NCBI RefSeq assembly: GCF_014596475.1
Contig: NZ_MECJ01000035.1
Span: 1-64,000, forward strand
Direction: 5' to 3'
Length of the DNA stretch: 64,000 nt
Source: Streptomyces sp. CBMA152
GTDB taxonomy: Bacteria > Actinomycetota > Actinomycetes > Streptomycetales > Streptomycetaceae
Shown here in pieces: positions 24,699-33,747 of this stretch. How positions within the stretch are numbered: the first letter of the stretch is position 1; each line of letters opens with the position of its first letter. The position numbers were made by a program, and so were the translations under genes. The notes under the pieces were generated by a model. It was not told the DNA's origin. It saw nothing but the letters and a program-made list of their open reading frames with translations, and did no database searches.

Positions 24699-25700
24699 AT
24701 GGACGACTGGCTGATCTACCGAGGCACCGGGGCACCGGATCCGGACCGGATCCGCGCGCTGCCCGACCCGCCCCGCTGGCGTGCGTTCGACGGCGAGCCG
24801 CGCCCGTACGAGGTGCCCGGCATCGACATCGCGTCGCTGCGCCGGCTCGGCGACCGGGTCTCGGAGCTGTCCGCGCACGACAGCGAGACCCTTCAGCTGA
24901 TCAACGCGGCCCTGTATCTGCGCCGCCCGCTGCTGATCACCGGCGAGCCGGGCTCCGGCAAGTCGACGCTCGCGCACTCCATCGCGTACGAACTGGGCCT
25001 GGGCCGCGTCCTCCAGTGGCCCATCATCAGCCGCACCGAGCTCAAGGACGGCCTCTACACCTACGACGCCATCGGGCGCCTGCACGACGCCCAGCTCGCC
25101 GACGGGCAGGCCGACGACATCGGCCGCTACATCCGGCTCGGCCCGCTCGGCACCGCGCTGCTGCCCGCCGAGCGGCCGCGCGTGCTGCTCATCGACGAGC
25201 TCGACAAGAGCGACATCGATCTGCCCAACGACCTGCTGAACGTCCTGGAGGAGGGCGAGTTCCCGCTCCCCGAGCTGGAGCGGATCGCCGACCGGCCCGG
25301 CCGTGATGTGGTCGAAGTGCTCACCGACGACGGCCACCGGGTCGCGGTGCCGCACGGCAAGATACGCTGCCACGCCTTCCCGATCACCGTCCTGACCAGC
25401 AACGGGGAGCGCGACTTCCCGGCGCCGCTGCTGCGCCGCTGCATCCATCTGCACCTGGACCCGCCGCGCGAGGAACGCCTCGCGGCCTTCGTGCAGGCCC
25501 ACTTCGGGCCCGGCGCCGACGAGCGCAACCTCGATCTGCTCAGCCGCTTCACCCGCGACGACGGCGACGGCGAACTGCGCCCCACCGACCAGCTCCTGAA
25601 CGCGATATTCCTGACCCAGCAGGTGCGCGACGAGGGGCCGGAGCGGCGCCAGGAGATCGCCGAGCTGCTGCTGCGGCCGCTGGACACCAGGCAGCGGTGA
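24699..25700 (+). CDS. MoxR-type AAA+ ATPase
   Basis: A 333-residue AAA+ ATPase. Walker A GEPGSGKST starts at residue 82, Walker B is RVLLIDELDKS (161-171), sensor 1 is TVLTSNGERDFPAPL and the arginine finger lies in LLRRCIHLHLD. The insert NDLLNVLEEGEFPLPELERIA is usual for MoxR-like enzymes. MoxR ATPases act as chaperones that load or remodel partner vWA proteins. GAGGAG precedes the ATG. The vWA gene starts 4 nt after the stop. The 229-nt gap upstream could hold a second promoter, but I found no clear -35/-10 pair. Confidence 0.93.
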   Translation: MDDWLIYRGTGAPDPDRIRALPDPPRWRAFDGEPRPYEVPGIDIASLRRLGDRVSELSAHDSETLQLINAALYLRRPLLITGEPGSGKSTLAHSIAYELGLGRVLQWPIISRTELKDGLYTYDAIGRLHDAQLADGQADDIGRYIRLGPLGTALLPAERPRVLLIDELDKSDIDLPNDLLNVLEEGEFPLPELERIADRPGRDVVEVLTDDGHRVAVPHGKIRCHAFPITVLTSNGERDFPAPLLRRCIHLHLDPPREERLAAFVQAHFGPGADERNLDLLSRFTRDDGDGELRPTDQLLNAIFLTQQVRDEGPERRQEIAELLLRPLDTRQR

Positions 25701-25704
25701 CACG

Positions 25705-28700
25705 ATGACCACGGCCCCCGACCCGCGCCCCGAGGAGAGCGCCATGAGCGTCAGTACGACGCTCACGGCGCTGGTGGCGCGCCTTCGGGAGGCCGAGATC
25801 CAGCCCACCGCCCAGGAGTTGGCGGACGCGCTGTGGCTCGCCGACTTCGCCGGACCCCTCGCCCGGCCCTCGTCCCACGAGCCCGGCCCGGCGCCCGCGG
25901 GCGTGGGCGGCCCCGGCGTCAAACCGCCCGGCGTCGGCGACGGCCCGGACCTCACCGAGCCGCGCGTCCCCCCGCAGGGCGCGTCGAGCGTGCCCACCCC
26001 TCGTACGTACGAGGGCCAGGCCGATCTGTTCACCCCGGGGCCGGTCGCCGGGCCGCGGCAGGGGGGCGGGGACACGCTCGGCGGGGTGGCCGTGGCCCCG
26101 GTGGCCGCGCCCGTCGCCGCGTCGCTGCCCGAACCGCTCGCCCTGCAACGGGCGTTGCGGCCGCTCCAGCGCTACCGCGCGCCCGTACGGACCACCGGCC
26201 GCTACCTCGACGAGCAGGCCACCGCCGACCGGGCGGCCGACATGGGTCTGGTGATCCCGGTGCTGCGGCCCGACCGGCGTCGCCAGGCGCGGCTCGCGCT
26301 GATGATGGACGTCTCCTCCTCCACGCTCGTGTGGGAGCAGACGCTCGACGAGCTGCGCCAGGTCTGCGAGCGGGCCGGGGCCTTCCGCGAGGTGCAGGTG
26401 CACTATCTGCACGAGGGCGCCGACGGCAGGCCGCGCGTCGGCACCTCCGTCGAGCCCACCGGACATCTCGCCGAGCCGTCGCAGTTCTGGGACCCGGCCG
26501 GGCGCCGGCTCACGCTGCTGCTCAGCGACTGCGCGGGTCCGATGTGGCGCAGCGGCCAGCTCCACCGGCTGCTGCACGGCTGGGCGCAGACCGCGCCGCT
26601 CGCGGTGGTGCAGCCGCTGCCGCAGCGGATGTGGCGCTCCACCCATCTGCCCACCCGGCAAGGGGTGTTGCGGCGCCGCGAGGGACCGGCCGGGCGGCTG
26701 GAGTTCCGGCCGCGCAGGCCCGAGCGGGGGCGGGCCGCGCAGGGCGTGCCGGTGCCGGTGCTCGCGCTGCGCCAGTCCTCGTTCGGCGCCTGGGCGCGGC
26801 TGGTCAGCGGCGCCACCGAGCGGACCATGGAGGCGGCGGTCGGCCGGGTGCGCGCCGACCAGGCCCCGGCCGCCGGCACCGTACGGGCCGCGCAGGCCGT
26901 GGACCCGGCCGAGCGGGTCGACGCCTTCCGCGCCACCGCGTCCCCGGACGCCGCCCAGCTCGCCGCGTGTCTGTCGGCGGCGCCGCTCTCGCTGCCGGTG
27001 ATGCAGCTGGTGCAGCGGGCGATGCTGGTCAACAGCGGGCCCGAGGTGCTGGCCGAGGTGCTGCTCAGCGGCTTGGTGCGCAGCCCCGGAGAGGACGACG
27101 CCGAGGACGTCGTGGACGGGGCGCCCGGCTATGTCTTCGTCGACGGGGTGCGCGAGAAACTGCTCGAACACCTGGGCGCCGGGGGCGCGTTCCTCGTCCT
27201 CAAGCACTGCTCGGAGTACGTCGAGCGGCGTTACGGGCGGACCGTGCGCAACTTTCCGGCGCTCGCCGCCGCCGTGCTCGCCGGGTCCGTCGACCCCGGC
27301 GGGCAAACCCCGGCCGGGCCGTCGGACGACCCCCGGATGCGGAAGTTCGCCCGGGTCTCCTCGCAGGTGCTGCGCCGCTTCGGACAGCCCGACCCGGTCG
27401 TCGAACCACGCGACGGCGCGGGCCCCGCCGAGCTGTCGCTGCGCGCCCAGGACTGCCTGGCGCGGTTCCGTGCGTACGGGACGGTCCGCGACCTCGACAT
27501 GGGCGTCCAGCTGCTGACCGCCGCCGTGCGCGGCGAGCGCCGGGTGGCCGAACGGGCTTATCTTTCAGGTGAGTTGGCGCGGGCGCTGCTGCTGCGCTGG
27601 GAGCTGCGGCGGCTCGGCGAGGACCTGGGCGCGGCCCTGTCCGCCGTGGAGAACGCGCTGCCGCACGAACGTCCCGCGCATCTGACCCTCGCCCGCATCC
27701 TGGAGGCGATGGCGGACGAGGCGGAGTCGGGGCGGGCCGGGGCGGACGAGGCGTGGTGGCTGGCCGCGCTGACCGAGCCACGGCGTCCGCCGGGGCGTCC
27801 GGGCGAGCCCTGGCGGCCGCCCGCACCGGCCGAGCCGATAGCCGCCCCCGGCTCCAACGGCACCGCCGGGACGGACGGCCCGGGCCGCACCCCGCACGAC
27901 GTCGCCGTGTCCCTGCTCAACCGCGCGCACATCAGCCTCGCCCTGATCAGCGGCATCCCGCCCGCCTCCGCCGCCCAGCGCGCCGACTGGCGGGAGGCGT
28001 CGCTCGCCCGGATCCGGGTACTGCGCAGGCTCGCGGAGCTGGAGCCGAAGTGGGCCGACGGCTGCCTGGACACCGCCGTCCATGTCGCCAACTCCCTGCT
28101 GGCCGAGGAGCGCGGCGCCGACGTCCTGCTGCTGCGGGGCGCGCTGCTGCTGACGCTGGCCCGCCGCAGCGCGGCCGGGTCCGGCGAGCGCTCGCCGATC
28201 ACCACGCGCGCGTACGCCGAGCGGGCCGTCCAGGACCTGTACGCCGGGTTCGAGACGCTGGCCCCCGGCTCGCTCTCCGACGACGAGGTCAGCCGGTCCT
28301 GGCTGCACCTCGCCGACGCCGTCGAGCTCGCCCAGACCGAGGTCGACGACCCGACCCGGCTGACCATCCTCCAGGCCCTCGACCAGGCCCGCAGCTACGC
28401 GGGCCCGGACCGCGAGGCCCAGGCCGAGTGCCTGCTGCGGATGGCGCGGGTGCTGCGCGAGCGGTACGAGTCGACCCGCACCCGCGCCACGCTGGACTCG
28501 GCGGTGGTGGCCTGGTCCGACGCGATCGAGCTGCTCGCCGCCGACGACCCGCGCCGGCCCGGCGCGTACGCCGAGCTCGGTGACGCCCTGACCGTACGGG
28601 CCCGGGTGCGGCAGTCCCGCGACGACGCCCGGGGCGCGGTCAAGGCGCTGCGCCGGGCGCTGGACGAGACCTCCGAGTCCGACCCCGAACTCGCCCGGCG

Positions 28701-29145
28701 GCGCTTCCTGCTGGCCGCCGCGCACGTACGACGGTTCCACCTCGACGGCATCCTCGCCGACCTCCACGAGGCGCACTGGATACTCGGCGCGGCCGCCCGG
28801 GCCACCGACGACAGCGCGGTCCTCGCCGCGATCTGGCAGCTGCGCGCGCAGACGGTGGTCCTGCTGTCGCGGCGCACCGGCTCGAACGCCCGGCTCGGCG
28901 AGGCCGCCGACTTCGCGCTGCGGGCCGCGCAGGAGGCCCGCGCGGCCGGGCAGCCCTTGGTGGAGGTCGCGGCGCGGCAGCTGCGGGCGGGGCTCCTTGA
29001 GGAGACGGCGGGCCCGGCCAGGGCGGCGGAGGAGCACCGCGAGGTCCTGCGCATCCTTGAGGAGGCGGGGTGGCCGGACCCCGAGGCCGAGGCTCTGAGC
29101 CGGGCGGCGATCGACCGGCTCACGGGCGGGTCGGGAGCGTCGTGA
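25705..29145 (+). CDS. SAV_2336-type vWA-like protein with helical-repeat C-terminus
   Basis: This is a 1146-residue protein. An N-terminal helix (LVARLREAEIQPTAQELADALWLADF) is followed by a Pro/Gly-rich linker and a vWA-like fold at about residues 190-400. Its metal site is DVSSS in RLALMMDVSSSTLVWEQ, with LTLLLSDCAGPMW as the second strand. The remaining 600 residues are Ala/Leu-rich helical repeats of TPR type. I recognise the SAV_2336 N-terminal-related family, the vWA partner of MoxR in these systems. An alternative start, ATG 25744, has the better binding site (GAGGAGAG); 25705 is favoured only by coupling to the upstream stop. Its stop overlaps the next start (GTGA). Confidence 0.85.
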   Translation: MTTAPDPRPEESAMSVSTTLTALVARLREAEIQPTAQELADALWLADFAGPLARPSSHEPGPAPAGVGGPGVKPPGVGDGPDLTEPRVPPQGASSVPTPRTYEGQADLFTPGPVAGPRQGGGDTLGGVAVAPVAAPVAASLPEPLALQRALRPLQRYRAPVRTTGRYLDEQATADRAADMGLVIPVLRPDRRRQARLALMMDVSSSTLVWEQTLDELRQVCERAGAFREVQVHYLHEGADGRPRVGTSVEPTGHLAEPSQFWDPAGRRLTLLLSDCAGPMWRSGQLHRLLHGWAQTAPLAVVQPLPQRMWRSTHLPTRQGVLRRREGPAGRLEFRPRRPERGRAAQGVPVPVLALRQSSFGAWARLVSGATERTMEAAVGRVRADQAPAAGTVRAAQAVDPAERVDAFRATASPDAAQLAACLSAAPLSLPVMQLVQRAMLVNSGPEVLAEVLLSGLVRSPGEDDAEDVVDGAPGYVFVDGVREKLLEHLGAGGAFLVLKHCSEYVERRYGRTVRNFPALAAAVLAGSVDPGGQTPAGPSDDPRMRKFARVSSQVLRRFGQPDPVVEPRDGAGPAELSLRAQDCLARFRAYGTVRDLDMGVQLLTAAVRGERRVAERAYLSGELARALLLRWELRRLGEDLGAALSAVENALPHERPAHLTLARILEAMADEAESGRAGADEAWWLAALTEPRRPPGRPGEPWRPPAPAEPIAAPGSNGTAGTDGPGRTPHDVAVSLLNRAHISLALISGIPPASAAQRADWREASLARIRVLRRLAELEPKWADGCLDTAVHVANSLLAEERGADVLLLRGALLLTLARRSAAGSGERSPITTRAYAERAVQDLYAGFETLAPGSLSDDEVSRSWLHLADAVELAQTEVDDPTRLTILQALDQARSYAGPDREAQAECLLRMARVLRERYESTRTRATLDSAVVAWSDAIELLAADDPRRPGAYAELGDALTVRARVRQSRDDARGAVKALRRALDETSESDPELARRRFLLAAAHVRRFHLDGILADLHEAHWILGAAARATDDSAVLAAIWQLRAQTVVLLSRRTGSNARLGEAADFALRAAQEARAAGQPLVEVAARQLRAGLLEETAGPARAAEEHREVLRILEEAGWPDPEAEALSRAAIDRLTGGSGAS

Positions 29146-29402
29146 CGGCGACCGCGACGGATGGCGGCAGGGCGGTGCCGGACGCGACGGCACTGCCACC
29201 CCTGCGCCCGCTCACGGCCCGCGAGCCACAGGAGTGCGCGCACCCCGTACTGGCGGCGGTCCTCGCGGAGCTGCGGGAGCGGGTCGAGGGGCGGGGCGCG
29301 TACTTCAGCGACGCACCGGCGGTGGGCGCGTACTTCGCGGACGCCCCGGCCCCACGAAGAGCCGGGGCACCGTCCCCGTCACCGGGTGGAGACCTGCCGT
29401 GA
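29142..29402 (+). CDS. Putative cyclophane RiPP precursor peptide with duplicated core
   Basis: An 86-residue peptide lying between the vWA gene and the radical SAM gene and overlapping both by 4 nt (GTGA at each junction). A leader contains ALPPLRPL and a helix HPVLAAVLAELRERVEGR (34-51). Then GAYFSDAPA (52-60) and GAYFADAPA (62-70) repeat with a period of 10 residues, followed by a 15-residue tail. Fxs-type maturases link an aromatic residue to a residue two positions on, so F-S-D and F-A-D are candidate three-residue cyclophanes. The C-terminus lacks the FxSxx end of classical FxsA peptides. Function as a RiPP precursor is inferred from position and repeat. Confidence 0.75.
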   Translation: MTATATDGGRAVPDATALPPLRPLTAREPQECAHPVLAAVLAELRERVEGRGAYFSDAPAVGAYFADAPAPRRAGAPSPSPGGDLP

Positions 29403-30634
29403 CCATGGACGAGCCCCGCTGGCCGCACCGCGTGCTCGACCCCGACGCCGTACGGCCCGTACCGCTGCGCCAGTTCGTCCTCAAGGTGCACAGCCGCTGC
29501 AACCTGGCCTGCACCTACTGCTACATCTACCGTGGCCAGGACGCCAGTTGGCGCGAGCGGCCGACTCGGGTCGCCGAGGACACCGTGCGTCGCACCGCCC
29601 GCCGTATCGCCGAGCACGCCGCGGCCCATCGCCTCACCCGGCTCCGGATCGACCTGCACGGCGGCGAGCCGCTGCTCGGCGGTGCGGGCCCGGTGCTCGC
29701 GTACGCGGCGGAGGTGCGGCGCGCGGTGCGCGAGGCGGTACGGGGTGTGGTGCCGGGCGGCTGCGAGGTCGTCGCGACCGTGCAGACCAACGGCACGCTC
29801 CTCACCCCGCGCACCCTGGACCGCTTGGCCGCCGCCCGCGTATCGGTCGGCCTGAGCCTGGACGGGGGAGCGGCCCGGCTCAACACCCGCCGCACCGACC
29901 GCCGGGGCCGCCCGTCGTGGCCCGCCGTCGCCGCGGCCGCGCGCCTGCTCGCCCGGCGCCCCGCCGCGTACGCCGGAATCCTCTGCACGGTCGACCTCGC
30001 CGCCGACCCCGGCGACGTCTACCGCTCGCTGCTCGCGCTCGGCCCGCCCGGCATCGACCTGCTGCTGCCGCACGGCAACTGGGCCGCGCCGCCGCCCGGG
30101 ATCGCCCCGGCCCCGGTGCCGGGGCGGCGGGCGCGGTCCACCCCGTACGGCGACTGGCTGGCCGAGGTGTTCGACCTGTGGTGGGACGCGGAGCGGATGC
30201 GGACCGGGGTGCGGCTCTTCGAGGAGATCGTGGCGCTGCTGCTCGGGGCGCAGAGCACGGTGGAGTCCGTCGGGCTCTCGCCGATGGTGGCGGTGGTGGT
30301 GGACACGGACGGCTCGATCGAGCAGACGGGCGCGCTGCGCTCGGCGTACGAGGGCGCCTCCGCCACCGGCCTCGATGTCTTCCACCACTCCTTCGACCAG
30401 GCCCTGCGCCATCCGGGCGTCGCCGCACGCCAGTTGGGGGCGAAGGGTCTTGCCCCGGAGTGCCTGGCCTGTCCGGTGCGCGAGGTGTGCGGCGGCGGCA
30501 ACTACGCCCACCGCTACGCCCCGTACAGCGGATTCCTGCACCCCAGCATTTACTGCGCCGATCTGGAACGGTTGATACGTCATGTCGCGGCGAGGCTGTC
30601 CGAGACCGACAAGGCGGGACGTGGCGGCTGGTGA
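29399..30634 (+). CDS. FxsB-like radical SAM/SPASM cyclophane-forming peptide maturase
   Basis: A 411-residue radical SAM enzyme. The [4Fe-4S] cluster motif is Cys34-x3-Cys38-x2-Cys41 in SRCNLACTYCY. DLHGGEPLLGG (the GGE motif) and QTNGTLL follow. The C-terminal SPASM-type region has CLACPVREVCGGGNYAHRYAPYSGFLHPSIYCADL, a close match to FxsB/GRRM-type maturases that form C-C crosslinks between an aromatic ring and a side-chain beta carbon. GTG 29399 overlaps the precursor stop; ATG 29405 is an alternative. Translation is thus coupled through vWA, precursor and maturase. Its substrate is expected to be the peptide directly upstream. Confidence 0.9.
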   Translation: MTMDEPRWPHRVLDPDAVRPVPLRQFVLKVHSRCNLACTYCYIYRGQDASWRERPTRVAEDTVRRTARRIAEHAAAHRLTRLRIDLHGGEPLLGGAGPVLAYAAEVRRAVREAVRGVVPGGCEVVATVQTNGTLLTPRTLDRLAAARVSVGLSLDGGAARLNTRRTDRRGRPSWPAVAAAARLLARRPAAYAGILCTVDLAADPGDVYRSLLALGPPGIDLLLPHGNWAAPPPGIAPAPVPGRRARSTPYGDWLAEVFDLWWDAERMRTGVRLFEEIVALLLGAQSTVESVGLSPMVAVVVDTDGSIEQTGALRSAYEGASATGLDVFHHSFDQALRHPGVAARQLGAKGLAPECLACPVREVCGGGNYAHRYAPYSGFLHPSIYCADLERLIRHVAARLSETDKAGRGGW

Positions 30635-30652
30635 CTGTCAACTCCTGCTCAC

Positions 30653-30682
30653 TGACACTTTTGTGACGCACAATTGAAAGTG
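30653..30682 (+). promoter_or_regulatory. Phased TGAC pair and interrupted inverted repeat before the TPR gene
   Basis: TGAC occurs at 30653 and 30664, exactly 11 bp apart, within TGACACTTTTGTGAC. The same sequence also forms an interrupted inverted repeat: CACTTTTGTG (30656-30665) against CACAATTGAAAGTG (30669-30682). The motif is nearly the same as the TGACACTTCTCTGAC at 33770 beyond the TPR gene. It lies 44-73 nt before the start at 30726, so the TPR gene probably has its own regulated promoter. Confidence 0.5.
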
Positions 30683-30725
30683 CGCGCACATCCAGCTTCC
30701 GGCCCGAGCCGAGGGAGTCCGCCGC

Positions 30726-33713
30726 ATGTCCGACCACGAGGGCGCCGTCGAGTCCACGCTGCCCGAACCGGCCGAGGAGTCCCCCCGTGTCACCGTGCTC
30801 TTCGCCGGGCAGAGCCAGGCCTGGGCCGACTGGATCGGGCAGCAGCTGGAACGGGCCGGGCACCCGGCCGTCCTCATAAGGTGGGATCCGCTGCATCTGC
30901 AGCCCGCCGACTCGGCCCTCGCCGATCTGCTGGAGCCGCCCGGGCACATCCTGGTCGTCCTCGACGACTGGTATCTGCGCTTCGACTCCGAGAAGTACCA
31001 GGGCTGGGCGGCGGCGCTGCGCGACACCCTGCCGCTGCACCGCGACCGGGTCGCGGCCGTCAGTGTCACCGCCAAACCGCTGCCGCCGGCCGCCGCGACG
31101 CTGCGGCCCGTCGGGCTGCGCGGCATCGGTCCCGACGAGGCGCGCCGCCGGGTCCTGGAGTGCGCCGGGTCGGTCGCGCGCCCCACCGGTGTCGTCCTGG
31201 AGCGGGCCATCCGCTTCCCCGACGACCGCCCGCGCGTATGGAACGCGCCGCGCAGAAACCGCCAGTTCACCGGCCGCGAGGAGACCTTCGAGAAGGTCCA
31301 CGACGTCCTCGCCGTCTCCGGTGAGGAGGGTGGCCGGGTGGTGGTGCACGGGCTGAGCGGTGTCGGCAAGACGCAGGCCGCGATGGAGTACGTGCACCGG
31401 TTCTCCGGCGAGTACGACCTCGTGTGGTGGGTCGGGGCCGCTGCCAAGGCCAGCGCCCGCGAGGGGTTCGCCGCGCTCGCCCCGGAGCTGGGCCTGGCCC
31501 AGGGCAGCCGCCTCGGCGAGGTCATCACCGCGGTGCGGCGCGAGCTGGAGACGACCCGGCGCCGCTGGCTGCTGGTCTTCGACGGGGCCGAAAGCCCGGA
31601 GGCGGTGGGGGAGTTGATCCCGGAGGGCCCCGGCCATGTGCTGGTCACCGCCAACTCGCCGGAGTGGCCGGGTCTGGGCGCCCACCTCGTGCAGCTGCCG
31701 CCCTTCGACCGCGAGGAGAGCGTCGCCTTCGCCCGCCGCCGCGCCGAACGCCTCACCGAGCAGGACGCGGACCGGCTCGCCGACGCCGTCCAGGACCTGC
31801 CGCTGCTGCTCGACCAGACCGCCAACTGGATCGCCAACAACCCGGCTGCCTCGGTCGCCGAGTACGTACGCGGTATCAGCCAGGGCGATCCGCACACCGT
31901 CGACACGCTGCCCTCGCGCGACTACCCGGCGAGCTTCCAGGCCGCCTGGTCCAAGACGCTCAACAGCCTCCACGAGACCTCCGCCGAGGCCTGGGAGCTG
32001 CTGAAACTCCTCGCGCACTTCTCGCCCGACTCGGTGCCGGTGCGCCTGCTCCAGAGCGCCCGGGTCAGCGATCTGCCGCCGCACCTCGCCGCCCTGGTCA
32101 CCGACCCCAGCAGCTGGAACTCGGCGCTGCGCACGCTCTCCCGGGTGACCGCCACCCCGCTGGAGTACGACGAACCCGGCCGCCTGGGCACCCGTACGGT
32201 CGGCTCGCTGCGCATCCACCGGCTGCTGCACCGTTTCGTGCGCGGCAGCCTGCCCGAGGGCGAGCACGAGCGGGCCACCGCCACCGCCTGCCAGGTGCTG
32301 GTCGCCGCCGATCCGCGCGACCCGGCGGGCGCCCACAACTGGCCGCGTTACGCCGAGCTCATCCCGCATCTGGAGCCGTCCGGCGCGATCGCCTCCACCG
32401 ACCCGGACGTGCGCCGTCTCGTCCTGAACTGCATCGAGTACCTGCGGGTGCGCGGTGAGTTCCGCGAGGGGCAGCGCCTGAGCGGTCTCGCCGTCGACCA
32501 GTGGCGTCCGGTGTCGGGGCCCACCGACGGCCTGGTCCTGGTCGCCACCCACCAGAAGGCGCACATGTGCCGCCAGTTGGGCCACTACGCCCAGGCCGAG
32601 CAGCTGGGCCGGGACACCCTGCGGCGGCTGATGGCGGAGGGCCGGGGCGGTATCGAGGTGGTCCGCGCCAAGAACGGGCTCGGCGGCACCCTGATGGTGC
32701 TCGGCAAGTACGGCGAGGCGCGCGCCCTGTTCGAGGAGGCGGCGGGGGAGACCGCGGCCCTGCTCGGTGACTGGAAGGTGCCCCGGCTGCTCGCGATCCG
32801 CCACAACCTGGCGGTCACCCTCGCCCTCCAAGGCCACTACGCCAGGGCCCTCAGCCGCCACCAGGAGGTCCTGGAGGAGTGCATCTCCGTACTCGGCGGC
32901 AAGGACCACCTCACCCTCCAGGGCGGGATGTACACGGCCCAGATGCTGCGCCTGATGGGCCGGTACGGGGAGGCGCTGACCATCCAGGAGTACAACCACC
33001 GCCTGCACCGCCAGATCCTGGGCGCCGACCATCCGCAGACCCTGACCGCCCAGCACAACCTGGCCCTGTGCCTGCGCCGCGACGGCGAGCCCGAGCGGGC
33101 CAGGGGGCTGCTGCACGACGCCCGCGAGGCGATGCTGCGACGCGGCGACGCGACCGCGTTCACCTGCGACTACGCCATGCTGCTGAGGGAGTTGGGGCGC
33201 CCGGTGGAGGCCCATGAGCTGGCCCGGTCGGCGGCCGCCGAGTACGAACGCCTCCTCGGCGCGGAGCATCCGTACACCATCGGCGCGTACGACAACGTGG
33301 CCCTCGTCCTGCGCGAGAGCGGTGACCACCGGGCCGCCCGGGAGCTCTCCGAGCGCAATCTGCGGGCCTTCACGCGCGCGCTCGGCCACGCCCACCCCTG
33401 GACGCTCGGCTGCGCCATGAACACCGCCTCCGCCCGGGCCGCCGACGGCGATCTGACCGGGGCCGCCGAGCTCGGCCGCTCCGCCCTCGTCCAGGCGGTC
33501 GCCTCGGTCGGCCAGTCGCATGTCCTGACCGTCAACCTCCAGGCGGGCCTCGCCCAGGACCTGCGGGCCCGGGGCAAGCGCGCGGAGGCCGCCGAGCTGC
33601 TGCGGGACGCGGTGGGCACGCTCACGGCCGCGCTCGGCGAGAGCCACCGCCAGACCGCGTACATGCGCGGCGGGGCGCGACCGTACTGGGACTTCGAGCC
33701 GATGCCGGTGTGA
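30726..33713 (+). CDS. fxsT: TIR-like / NB-ARC / TPR protein of the FxSxx-COOH system
   Basis: A 995-residue STAND-type protein. The N-terminal 150 residues resemble a TIR-like fold (VTVLFAGQSQAWADWIGQQLERAGHPAVLI). An NB-ARC ATPase follows, with P-loop VVHGLSGVGKTQAA (about residues 202-215) and RRWLLVFDGAE as Walker B. The second half is at least nine TPR repeats with the NPHxLW-like pattern HPQTLTAQHNLALCL and HPYTIGAYDNVALVL. I recognise the tetratricopeptide protein of the FxSxx-COOH system. STAND proteins act as ATP-dependent switches that sense invaders through the repeats and activate the N-terminal effector. It lies 91 nt after the maturase gene. Confidence 0.88.
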   Translation: MSDHEGAVESTLPEPAEESPRVTVLFAGQSQAWADWIGQQLERAGHPAVLIRWDPLHLQPADSALADLLEPPGHILVVLDDWYLRFDSEKYQGWAAALRDTLPLHRDRVAAVSVTAKPLPPAAATLRPVGLRGIGPDEARRRVLECAGSVARPTGVVLERAIRFPDDRPRVWNAPRRNRQFTGREETFEKVHDVLAVSGEEGGRVVVHGLSGVGKTQAAMEYVHRFSGEYDLVWWVGAAAKASAREGFAALAPELGLAQGSRLGEVITAVRRELETTRRRWLLVFDGAESPEAVGELIPEGPGHVLVTANSPEWPGLGAHLVQLPPFDREESVAFARRRAERLTEQDADRLADAVQDLPLLLDQTANWIANNPAASVAEYVRGISQGDPHTVDTLPSRDYPASFQAAWSKTLNSLHETSAEAWELLKLLAHFSPDSVPVRLLQSARVSDLPPHLAALVTDPSSWNSALRTLSRVTATPLEYDEPGRLGTRTVGSLRIHRLLHRFVRGSLPEGEHERATATACQVLVAADPRDPAGAHNWPRYAELIPHLEPSGAIASTDPDVRRLVLNCIEYLRVRGEFREGQRLSGLAVDQWRPVSGPTDGLVLVATHQKAHMCRQLGHYAQAEQLGRDTLRRLMAEGRGGIEVVRAKNGLGGTLMVLGKYGEARALFEEAAGETAALLGDWKVPRLLAIRHNLAVTLALQGHYARALSRHQEVLEECISVLGGKDHLTLQGGMYTAQMLRLMGRYGEALTIQEYNHRLHRQILGADHPQTLTAQHNLALCLRRDGEPERARGLLHDAREAMLRRGDATAFTCDYAMLLRELGRPVEAHELARSAAAEYERLLGAEHPYTIGAYDNVALVLRESGDHRAARELSERNLRAFTRALGHAHPWTLGCAMNTASARAADGDLTGAAELGRSALVQAVASVGQSHVLTVNLQAGLAQDLRARGKRAEAAELLRDAVGTLTAALGESHRQTAYMRGGARPYWDFEPMPV

Positions 33714-33747
33714 GCGACGCCACTTGTGAGTGTTTGCCCCGCTTCTC

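Noticed and set aside
29295..29351. Short tandem repeat in DNA as a CRISPR-like or minisatellite element
   Set aside because: The 30-nt period keeps reading frame and codes for the repeated GAYFxDAPA; it lies inside a gene with overlapping neighbours, so a duplicated peptide core is more likely.
29880..33647. A 1255-codon minus-strand open frame opposite the maturase and TPR genes
   Set aside because: No motif was found, and the plus-strand genes have clear catalytic motifs and normal spacing.
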